Source: Bacteroidales bacterium (GTDB taxonomy: Bacteria > Bacteroidota > Bacteroidia > Bacteroidales > Bacteroidaceae). From it: DNA of 6,611 nucleotides. A program made the translations under genes and the position numbers. Where the stretch lies: NCBI GenBank assembly GCA_004557285.1, contig SFEK01000117.1, forward strand, positions 1 to 6,611, read 5' to 3'. The stretch's first letter is position 1; the number at the start of each line of letters is the position of its first letter. Below, piece after piece: positions 1-6,611 of this stretch. Below the pieces are notes generated by a model. It saw only the letters and a list, made by a program, of their open reading frames with translations, did not search any database and had not been told where the DNA came from.

Positions 1-3000
1 GAGAATGTGCGTCCGTATCTCAAATCATTCTACAACGGAGCGCGTGACCTGCCCGAAATGGCAGAGTATGAAAAAGAACTTACCCCTTACGACGAGGTAC
101 GCACATTCGATGTAATGAACTTCGACAAAGAGGGTGCAAAGGATATTGTTGCCACGGCTGAACACATCATGCGCGAGCAAGCAGCCGAGCGTGAGGCAAA
201 GGAGGCAACCGACAAACTAAAAAAAGAACGCAATGAGCAAAGAAAAGAAACAGAGCAAGAAGTCGAAGCAAATACAGAGGCTCTTGCAAGCGAAGCAGCA
301 ACTGTTGCAAGCGAAACAGAAAGCGTTGTCAGCACTGGCGACGCAGCAGCCATCAACGAGCAAGTAAGCAAGATTGATGAGCAGCTGGATAAGGTCAATA
401 AGCAGTTGGCACTCCTTGGCTACTATGAAGCTGACACCGAAGACCCTTCCAAGTTCCATGAGACATATGGCTACATGAAGACTGCGGAGAAGAAAGCGTT
501 AGCAGATGCAGAGAAGTTTGCGAAGGCTATTGCAGCCGAAATCGGCGTTGACCTTGGCAGAAAGAGAGTTGCAAAAGCAAACATCGCGCCTATCGGTGGT
601 GATGTAACCTTCCGTATTCCTCTGTCAGAAAACAGAGAGCTTTACGTCGATGTGTCACTCAACAATGACAATGACAACCTCAACTTCAATTCTTGCATGT
701 ATAGAATAGAGGATCCAACTGCACGCGGCATGAGCCAGTACATCAGCAGCAACGAGTTCTTCTATCCTAATGCCACCATGGACGATGTGCTTGCTGCAAT
801 CAAGAGAGCCATTAGATACCATGCGCCAGACTTCGAGATAAAGGAGAAGGCGAAAAAGGCAACCAAAAAAGCAGAAACCACGGAGAATAAGCCGAAATCT
901 AAGAAAAAAACAGTATCTTTGCGAGAGCAAACCATCCCCGATTTGTTCAGTGGTTTGTTCAGTGAAGATGAATTAAACAGTAAGAGCAATGACACAGCAA
1001 GAACTGATGAAGCTAAAGGCAGCAGCCGACAAGATGGGGCAGTGGGTAGTGTATCTGCTGACCGAGACCGAGTACTGGACACCGCAAGCACTGGACGAAC
1101 TGACCGAGGAGAAACTGCAAGAGTTTCAGACAAGGCAGGCGCAGTGGCTGATGGAGAACGAGGCGAACTACCCATCAGGGGGAGCCAAGGAGGATCTACG
1201 CGCGTCGATAACGTGGCAAGTGAGACAGGACAGCCGTTGTCTGACGGAGGACGAAGCATTCGCAATGGAGCAGCTTCGGATGGAAGAGGACATGACAATC
1301 GAGCAGCTGCCGCAACGCCTGACGGAGTTCCGAGCCAAACAGGAGCAGGAAGCACAGGAGGACGACGGGAGCAACTGGCTGAACGAAGAGTAAGAGCCAC
1401 CAAACAACCCGAACCCAAGTTTACACGTAACTATCTGTACCCCGAAGATGCTTCGGAGATAGATAACATGACACCTCAGCAACGCTTAAAGGCGAATGTT
1501 GAGGCTTTGGAGATTGTACGTACCTTGATGCAGGAGGGCAGACAAGCCACTGCCGAGGAGCGTGAGGTGCTTGGCCGTTATCGTGGTTGGGGAGGTGTTG
1601 AGCTTGGCAGAGCCTATTCCACCAGCATGATGCGCAATAGCTTCACCGACCGTTGGGGAGCACCTTCCGAAAAAGGAAAGCTGTTGACACGTCTTGCCGA
1701 TGTCATTGACGCACTTGACCCCAACGGTGAGCGTGGTGTGCTTTCAGCCATCAACCATGCAGCACTCACCTCATATTACACCCCAACAGGTATTGCCAAG
1801 GTAATGAACCGCTTTGCAGAGCTGGCAGGCTTCAAGGGTGGCAATATGCTCGACCCATCAATGGGTAACGGTATCTTTGAGGGTACAATGTCGAAAGCCG
1901 TGCAGCAGCGCACCATGATACACGGTGTGGAACTGGACTGGCTTACAGGACAGATAGCACGTAACCTGTACCCCGATGCCAACGTACTTGTTACCGGCTA
2001 TCAAGATGCAGGAACCGCCGATAACGCCTACGATGTTGTGATGAGTAACATACCATTTGGCGATTTCAGCGTGACCGATAAAGCATGGAAACATGACAGC
2101 AGCCCAATACGTAAGGCAGCCCAGAACCGCATCCACAACTACTTTGCCGTGAAGATGCTCGACAATACACGTCCAGGTGGACTGTGTGTTATCATGACGA
2201 GCAATGCCATCCTTGACACCAAGGGCAATCAGATTATCAGAGAGCATATCGCAGACAATGCAGAGGTGCTTGGCGTGGTAAGACTGCCTGATAATACATT
2301 CAAGGGTGCAGGCACATCTGTTGTTACCGATGTTATCTTCCTGCGTAAGTATAAAGATGATACCGACCGAAACAACAAGCGCAGCGATGAGCAATACCTT
2401 AATAATATAGAGAAGCCTTTCCTCACATCAGGAGAGCTTCAGCTTGTGAACCCAACCGATGGCAAGAGCCACAAAGTGGCTGTCAATGGCTACTTCACCA
2501 AGAACAAAGATATGATGATAGGCGATGCCAAGGCAGGCGGTCAGTACCGTGCAGACCAATTCGGACTTGGTAGCGACATGAGTACCGACGAGCTGGCCAC
2601 AGCCATGCAGAAACTTGTGGAAAAGAAGATTGTAGGCGACCGCAAGGGCAAACTCTTCGATACCCACAAGACTGTGCGTGAGGTGAAGCAGGCAGTGTCA
2701 GAAGCCTACAAGGGTGATGGTAGCTACATCAGCAATGGTAACATTGTTGAGCAGGACGGCTTGATAGGTATTGTTACCAGCACCAAGAACAAGTACGGTG
2801 ATGTGAACAGCACCTTTACCGAAATGCCCGAGTTGAAAGGAAAAGCCAACCGCGTGCGTGCCATGCTGCCTATCCGTAAGGCCATGAAGCAGGTTATCGA
2901 CTGGCAGATACAGGGCATGAAAGAGAGCGACCTTGCACAGGCACGTGCAGAGCTGCAGAAAGCCTACGACGATTTCACAAAGAAGTTCGGACGCTTGAAC

Positions 3001-6000
3001 ACCAAGGAAAACGATTTCCTCACAGAGGACATCGACGGCTACACCCTACGCTCGCTGGAGAAATGGAAAGATGGTAAGTTTGTCGGCTTGTCTGACATCT
3101 TCACTAAGAACACCATCAAACCGGCCCTGGACCTGTCAACAGCCAAGACACCGCAGGAGGCTATCAGCCTTTCACTCGCAGAGTATGGTGAAATCAATTC
3201 CGCTTTCATGGAAGATGTGCTTGGCGAGAGCTGGGCAGAGCAGTGTGGCGAAACCCTGTTCAAGGAGCCATTCACCACAGACAGCTATCTGACTGCCGAT
3301 GCCTACCTCAGTGGCGACGTAAAGACCAAGCTGGAGCAGGCACGCGAAGCTGCCAAGGAAGATAAGGCGTTAGAGCGTAACGTGAAAGCACTGGAGGCCG
3401 TACAGCCCAAGGACATTCCTTTCGATGAAATCAGCATCCGTATGGGCGCACGATGGATACCGTCAGAAATGTACACCGACTTCATGTATGACATGTTCGG
3501 TATCAACAAGAACGACCGGAAAGGCAACAAGAGTGGCGTTGAGTACATGCCAGAAGTTGACCAGTATGTAGTGAACGTAGCATCTAACGAGCTTGGCGGT
3601 GAGGCAGACCAGTGGCGCACCAGCCGTCGTAGTGCCTCCGAAGTGTTCACAGCAGCCCTGCAAGACAAGAGCCTGTCAGTATTCGACACCATCAAGGAAG
3701 ATGGCAAGGAAATAAAAATTCTCAACAAGGAAGAGACCGAGCTTCTGAATGGTAAGATACAAGACCTACGTACAGCCTTTGAGGACTGGCTTAGCCAGAA
3801 CCCCGAACGCGAAGAAACCTTGATGCGCCTGTACAATGACAAGTTCAACCGCACCGTGCTTCGCAAGTTCAACGGCTCGCACCTGCGCATCCCCGGACTG
3901 ATGGGCATGGAGTTGAGACCGCATCAGAAAGATGCCGTGTGGATGCTTGTCAACAATCGTGGTGGTATTGTTGACCACATCGTTGGAGCAGGTAAGACCC
4001 TTGTGATGCAGAGTGCCATCATGGAAATGCGTCGTATGGGTATTGCCAAGAAACCTATGATTATCGGTTTGAAAGCTACCTGCGCACAGATAGCAAAGGA
4101 GTTCCGCGAGGCATACCCGGCAGCACGTATTCTTGCACCGACCGAAAAAGACTTCTCGAAAGAGAACCGTAAGAAGTTCATGTCGCAGATTGCGCTTAAC
4201 GACTACGACTGCGTGATATTGAGCCACGACCAGTACTGCATGTTGCCACACACCGAAGAGGTGGAGCGTGGTGTTATCGACGAGCAGATGGCACAGCTTG
4301 ATGCAGCTATCGAGTTCCTGTACGGTCAGAGCGACAAGAACCAGCTTACCAAGAAACAGATAAAGGGCTTGGAGAAACGTAAGGCCAACCTTGAAGCAAA
4401 ACTCGCCAGCCTGCTTGACAGGAAGATAGACCGCGAGTTTACCTTTGAGGGCTTAGGCGTTGACTATCTGTTTGTCGATGAGTGTCAGCACTTCAAGAGC
4501 TTGCCATACGTCAGCACATACGACCGCGTGGCAGGTCTTGGTGACAAGAAAGGCAGTCAGCGTGCTATTGCCCTGCTGAACGGTGTGCGTTATCTGCAGA
4601 AGATGCACCAAGGCGACCGTGGTACAATATTCCTTTCCGGCACGACCATCAGCAACAGCCTCAGTGAGATTTACCACTTGCTGAACTACCTACGTCCGTC
4701 TGAAATGGAGAAACTGGGTATGACAACCTTTGACGCATGGGCAGGTAACTACGCCATCCATACGGCAGAGCTGGAGTATGGTGTAACCAACGAGCTGAAA
4801 GAAAAAGACCGCTTCCGCAGCCTTACCAACATTCCAGAGTTATCCAAGATGTACGCCGAGATTGCCGACGTGCGTAACGATATGAACTTGAAACTGCCAA
4901 AGCCAAAGATGCGCAGCCATATCGTTACCGTGCCTCAGTCCGACTTGATGACGGAGATAAACGCCGAGATTGTGAACATGGTAAGAAACAAGAACGGCCA
5001 CTACTTCGGGATTGACAGCAAAGACACCACACCTTGGGGACTTCTCGCCAGCACCCTGTCAGCGAAAGCAGCCATCAACCCCCGACTGATTGATGATGCC
5101 TACGAGGACGAGGGAGGCAAGATACCAGCCGTCTGTGAGCAGGTCAAGAAGATTTACGACCAGTTCAATGAGCAGAAAGGCACACAGCTTATCTTCTGCG
5201 ACACAGGCGTATCGTCCAAGGGAAAGAAGTACGATGCCTATTCCGACATCATCAACCGCCTTGTGAATGACTACGGCATACCTCGTAATGAGATTGCCGA
5301 CATACATATTGCCGACACCGACGAGAAGCGCAAGGCATTGTTCGCAAAGGTGAATGAAGGCAGCGTCCGCATCCTTATCGGTGGTACAAAGAACATGGGT
5401 ACCGGCGTGAACGTGCAGAAGCGCATCGTCGCCATGCACCATGTCGATGTACCCTGGACACCTGCAGACCGTGAGCAGCGCGAGGGTCGTGGTGTACGTC
5501 AAGGCAACGAGATAGCACGTGACTTCAACGATGATAACGTAGATGTTTACTTCTATGCTACCGAGGGCAGTCTTGATATGTATAAGTACCAGTTGCAGGA
5601 AACCAAAGGCAAGCTGTTCGCACAGTTCAAGAGTGGCACCATCGGTGAGCGTACCTTTGACGAGGGCGATGCAGAGGGCGACTTTGACCCAGCTGAGGTT
5701 GTTGCCATGCTTTCTGGTAACCCTGTTATCTTTGAGAAATCAAAGCAGGACAAAAAGGTTGAGAAGCTGCGCCGTGCCAAGAGAGCATACGAAAGTGACT
5801 GGCAACGCAGACGCTCTCGTTATGAAGAATTACAGACCAAGAAGCGTAATTTTGAACGATTGATAAGCCTCAACGAGAGTGATGTACGTTCGTTGGAGCG
5901 TGGAGGTTTTACACCTGATGAACAGGGCAAGTACCCAGCAACAGTTACCATCGCTGTGAGAGGCGAGTATTCTTCACGTAGAACGTTCGACAAGCCAAAG

Positions 6001-6611
6001 GAGGCAGGCGAATATCTGCACTCCCTGTTGAAGCAGGGTAAGAAAGTAGAGTTATCGGGCTTCGGTCAGAAAGCCAACGTCACTTTACCTATTACCGATG
6101 CAGGCTTGTTTGGTAAGCCTGTTGCAGAGTTAGACAGTTACGGAGGTATCAAGTACACCGTAGAGGTGAGCGAGGACAATACCGCCGCAGGTGTTGCGTA
6201 CCGTAATCTTCTGCAAAAGGTTTTCAGCAATAAAAAAGTCTATGAACGCAACTTGGAGGAGGTTAACAACCAACTCAACGGAGCAGATCCCGGAGAAAAC
6301 AAGTTCCCCAAGCAGGCTGAACTCGACGAGGCACTGAAAGAAAAGAAGCGTCTTGACGATGAATATAAGAAACTATCAGACGAGAAGCCGAAAGCCGACG
6401 AGGACACCGTACGTTATCGCATCCGCGAGGACGAGCCACCAATTAAGACACAAAAAGTTTATAAACTGATGCGCCTTGGTAAAGATGGTAAGTTGTATCC
6501 ACTTTTCATCGATGCTGCCGCACCTACCGAGTTAGGAGTATGGTATAATGCAGATAGCCCCAATCTTGACATCTTGCAAAAGATGCCGAGCGGGACATAT
6601 CTTGTGGACTA
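1..6611 (+). CDS. Giant polyvalent protein: N6-adenine methyltransferase-like plus SF2 helicase (partial at both ends)
   Basis: Frame +1 runs through all 2203 complete codons without a stop; start and stop lie outside the window. Domain order: coiled coil (about residues 48-140), small alpha/beta-looking domain (195-280), Lys-rich stretch and disordered linker (281-470), Rossmann methylase with DPSMGNG (618-624) and NIPF (683-686), connector (790-1300), SF2 helicase with Walker A GAGKT (1329-1333), DECQ (1493-1496), SGTT (1546-1549) and QREGRGVRQG (1826-1835), coiled coils (about 1915-1955 and 2084-2130), and the start of another domain (from 2138). Methylase-helicase giants of this kind are known from phages and conjugative elements, where they are thought to modify, protect or process element DNA on entry into a new host; the exact activity here is inference. 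No signal peptide or membrane segment is visible, so a cytoplasmic or co-injected protein is likely. There is no frameshift or broken motif, so the gene looks intact within the window. The coding frame and the two enzyme folds are near certain; substrate and biological role are not. Confidence 0.95.
142..420 (+). other. N-terminal charged coiled-coil segment of the giant protein
   Basis: Residues about 48-140 are dominated by Glu, Lys, Ala and Gln with almost no aromatic residues or Pro, and include runs such as EREAKEATDKLKKERNEQRK and later IDEQLDKVNKQLALLG. This is the pattern of a long helical coiled coil that would act as a spacer or oligomerisation arm. The preceding residues 1-45 (containing YLKSFYNGARD and LTPYDEVRTFD) look like the end of a globular domain cut by the window edge. 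I do not recognise that domain. Its aromatic and acidic pattern suggests a real fold rather than linker. Confidence 0.6.
583..855 (+). other. Small alpha/beta-looking domain of unknown function in the giant protein
   Basis: Residues about 195-285 break from the charged helical context. They contain alternating hydrophobic strands (DVTFRIPL, ELYVDVSL), an Asn/Asp-rich loop (NNDNDNLNFN), CMYRIED, and a C-terminal amphipathic helix (DDVLAAIKRAIRYHAPDF). The pattern suggests a compact beta-sheet plus helix fold of about 90 residues. I do not recognise the family and assign no function. A Lys/Ala-rich tail (residues 281-303) then leads into the disordered linker. Position in front of the methylase would fit a DNA- or protein-binding accessory module, but that is only inference. 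Confidence 0.45.
942..964 (+). repeat. Two-copy 12-bp tandem repeat at the linker entrance
   Basis: The 11-mer TTTGTTCAGTG occurs at 942-952 and again at 954-964, separated by one G (12-bp period, therefore in frame). It encodes the doubled peptide DLFSGLFS (residues 314-321). It is probably a small in-frame duplication at the boundary between the N-terminal module and the disordered linker. Confidence 0.8.
973..1410 (+). other. Disordered Gly/Arg/Asp/Ser/Ala-rich linker of the giant protein
   Basis: In frame +1, residues about 325-470 are low complexity: rich in Gly, Arg, Asp, Ser, Ala and Thr, with no Trp, Phe, Tyr or Cys until residue 474. This is an unstructured hinge between the N-terminal module and the methylase. 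Arginine codon choice is odd: of 19 Arg codons between residues 334 and 465, 10 are CGA and 5 AGA, with no CGT, whereas the enzyme domains use mostly CGT and CGC. The same bases are open in frame +2, giving the overlapping ORF annotated separately, and in antisense frames. Disordered linkers of this composition are common between modules of polyvalent proteins. Confidence 0.75.
989..1393 (+). CDS. Candidate overlapping gene (134 aa, acidic, unknown) nested in frame +2 of the linker
   Basis: This ATG-to-TAA ORF lies wholly inside the giant gene, one base out of frame. Frame +2 opens only at base 977 (TAA at 974-976), so the ATG at 989 sits almost at the start of the open stretch. The product is Glu/Gln-rich, with about 30 acidic against 13 basic residues, five Trp and a regular spread of hydrophobics (for example MGQWVVYLLTETEYW near residue 16), suggesting helices rather than disorder. 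Codon choice is gene-like: 11 of 14 Leu are CTG, and GAG and CAG are preferred. No signal peptide or membrane helix is seen, and I recognise no family. Only a weak AAGAG lies just before the ATG, though many Bacteroidetes genes lack a Shine-Dalgarno. The acidic charge would fit a DNA-mimic or partner protein, but that is speculation. Against it: the region is also open in antisense frames, so a compositional accident is quite possible. Confidence 0.35.
   Translation: MTQQELMKLKAAADKMGQWVVYLLTETEYWTPQALDELTEEKLQEFQTRQAQWLMENEANYPSGGAKEDLRASITWQVRQDSRCLTEDEAFAMEQLRMEEDMTIEQLPQRLTEFRAKQEQEAQEDDGSNWLNEE
1423..2370 (+). other. N6-adenine DNA methyltransferase-like domain of the giant protein
   Basis: Residues about 475-790 form a class I SAM-dependent Rossmann methylase of the type I/IIG N6-adenine (HsdM/TaqI-like) kind. 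A helical lead-in (TPQQRLKANVEA through RYRGWGG, residues 491-532) is characteristic of methylase-helicase giants. Then come a motif X-like SYYTP (591-595), the SAM-binding motif I LDPSMGNGIF (617-626), an acidic motif II after strand 2 (GVELD, 642-646), and the catalytic motif IV as SNIPFG (682-687). The standard catalytic tetrapeptide is NPPY/F; here the second residue is Ile, a change I associate with this family, and the Asn and aromatic residue are kept. The fold is predicted to bind SAM and flip adenine, but whether it still methylates DNA cannot be read from sequence. No separate target-recognition domain is obvious. Confidence 0.85.
2371..3897 (+). other. Family-specific connector between methylase and helicase
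   Basis: Residues about 791-1299 join the methylase to the motor. Signature stretches typical of methylase-helicase giants include VNGYFTKNKDMMIGD (828-842), an alpha-helical segment around residues 955-998, AISLSLAEYGEIN (1054-1066), a TADAYLSGDVKTKLEQA segment (1098-1114), a WIPSEMYTDFMYDMFG segment (1152-1167), and the lead-in MRLYNDKFNRT followed by GSHLRIPG (1275-1299). The order and spacing match homologues I remember, so the region appears intact. It is probably a mixture of helical DNA-tracking and scaffold elements. No independent catalytic motif is visible. Confidence 0.65.
3898..5640 (+). other. SF2 (SNF2/DEAD-like) helicase motor of the giant protein
   Basis: Residues about 1300-1880 contain both RecA-like lobes of a superfamily 2 ATPase. 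Lobe 1: Q-motif-like LRPHQKDAVW (1305-1314), Walker A VGAGKT (1328-1333), motif II as VDECQHFK (1492-1499), and motif III LSGTTISNSLSE (1545-1556). A charged helical insertion (about 1423-1475) separates the Walker A half from motif II. Lobe 2: QLIFCD (1729-1734), motif V GGTKNMGTGVNVQ (1794-1806), and motif VI DREQREGRGVRQGNE (1823-1837) with the arginine-finger positions R1830 and R1833. All catalytic elements are present, so an active DNA translocase or helicase is expected. Motif II departs from DEAH by having Cys-Gln followed by His. In homologues this motor is thought to act on element DNA together with the adjoining methylase. Confidence 0.92.
5641..6405 (+). other. Post-helicase helical and beta-rich C-terminal region
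   Basis: Residues about 1881-2135 follow the second helicase lobe. The stretch FDPAEVVAMLSGNPVIFEK (1895-1913) is a conserved tail of this helicase family. It is followed by a basic coiled coil (about 1915-1955), a beta-rich segment (about 1974-2060, with TVTIAVRGEY and IKYTVEVSED), and a second coiled coil beginning near YERNLEEVNNQL (2081-2092) with FPKQAELDEALKEKKRLDD (2102-2120). The arrangement suggests a structural or DNA-holding extension; no catalytic residues are recognisable. Confidence 0.55.
6412..6611 (+). other. Start of a further C-terminal domain, cut by the window end
   Basis: From residue about 2138 (YRIRED) the sequence enters a new module: a VYKLMRLGKDGKLYPLFI stretch (2153-2170), then APTELGVWYNADSP (2174-2187). 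This 'KLMR..DGKLYPLF...GVW..A' pattern resembles a module I recall repeatedly from very large phage and conjugative-element proteins of gut Bacteroidetes; I do not know its established function or name with certainty. The last two bases (TA) begin an incomplete codon, so the ORF could end or continue immediately downstream. By comparison with polyvalent giants, continuation for many more codons is likely. Confidence 0.5.

Noticed and set aside
219..225. A7 run in the phase A_AAA_AAA, a classic -1 slippery heptamer
   Set aside because: It lies in a Lys-rich coiled coil where such runs are expected. A -1 shift would stop at TGA 234-236 with no downstream feature to explain and no obvious stimulatory hairpin.
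914..921. TATCTTTG, a perfect match to the Bacteroides -7 promoter motif (TAnnTTTG), about 68 bases upstream of the nested ORF
   Set aside because: The same pattern recurs in the gene as ordinary coding sequence (1872-1879, 3075-3082, 4440-4447, 5652-5659, 5727-5734), and no TTTG-like -33 element lies at the right distance upstream.
762..1418. 218-codon open frame on the minus strand across the linker
   Set aside because: It is antisense to a well-supported coding frame; its product is a Ser/Leu/Pro/Arg-rich low-complexity sequence typical of the complement of Gly/Arg/Asp-rich coding DNA. Its openness is a warning that composition alone can keep frames open in this region.
1168..1482. 104-codon minus-strand ORF overlapping the linker and methylase edge
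   Set aside because: Ser/Cys-rich antisense product with no recognisable pattern; it spans the boundary between linker and conserved methylase coding sequence.
1858..2394. 178-codon minus-strand ORF under the methylase domain
   Set aside because: Antisense to the conserved methylase motifs; its Cys/His/Val-rich product fits a complementary-strand shadow.
3303..3908. 201-codon minus-strand ORF before the helicase domain
   Set aside because: Ser/Arg/Leu-rich antisense shadow of the conserved connector region; no domain or plausible start context.
5543..5863. 106-codon plus-strand ORF out of frame in the helicase tail
   Set aside because: It overlaps conserved helicase-family sequence in frame +1, and its own product is Ser/Arg/Cys-rich with no coherent hydrophobic pattern, unlike the 989-1393 ORF.
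1..6611. CRISPR array, tRNA, rRNA, transposase or terminator anywhere in the window
   Set aside because: No spaced repeats, clover-leaf sequence, inverted-repeat-bounded ORF or hairpin plus T-run was seen, and the continuous coding frame leaves no intergenic space.

Overview
The window lies entirely inside one enormous plus-strand gene. Frame +1 is open from base 1 to base 6611 (2203 complete codons, no stop, two bases left over), and neither the true start nor the stop is present. The product is a 'polyvalent' protein of the kind carried by phages, conjugative plasmids and integrative conjugative elements. In order it has an N-terminal coiled-coil and small-domain module, a disordered Gly/Arg/Asp/Ser-rich linker, an N6-adenine DNA methyltransferase-like domain, a long connecting region, a complete SF2 (SNF2/DEAD-like) helicase core, coiled coils, and the beginning of a further C-terminal domain. 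Residue numbers in this annotation are window residues, where residue n ends at base 3n.

The likely host is a member of the Bacteroidales (Bacteroides/Prevotella-like) or a mobile element living in one. This is inferred from moderate GC content, from CGT/CGC-dominated arginine codons in the domains, from weak Shine-Dalgarno context, and from resemblance to methylase-helicase giants I know from gut Bacteroidetes elements. Nothing in the window, such as an rRNA or an integrase, proves the taxon. No tRNA, rRNA, CRISPR, insertion sequence, terminator or intergenic region is visible.

Layout: bases 1-970 encode the charged N-terminal module. Bases about 973-1410 encode a low-complexity linker that also holds a 134-codon sense ORF in frame +2 (989-1393). 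Bases about 1423-2370 encode the methylase domain, with motifs DPSMGNG and NIPF. Bases about 2370-3900 encode the family-specific connector. Bases about 3900-5640 encode the helicase motor, with GAGKT, DECQ, SGTT and a QREGRGVRQG motif VI. Bases 5640-6611 encode helical linkers and the edge of another module that starts near residue 2138.

The methylase and helicase would act together on DNA, probably incoming element DNA. Protection of the element against host restriction, or DNA processing during entry, is the role usually proposed for this family, but that is inference here. The most unusual feature is the overprinted 989-1393 ORF. It encodes an acidic, tryptophan-containing, normal-looking protein inside a stretch whose main-frame codon usage is strikingly different from the rest of the gene. 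Its reality is unproven, because the same stretch is also open in antisense frames.
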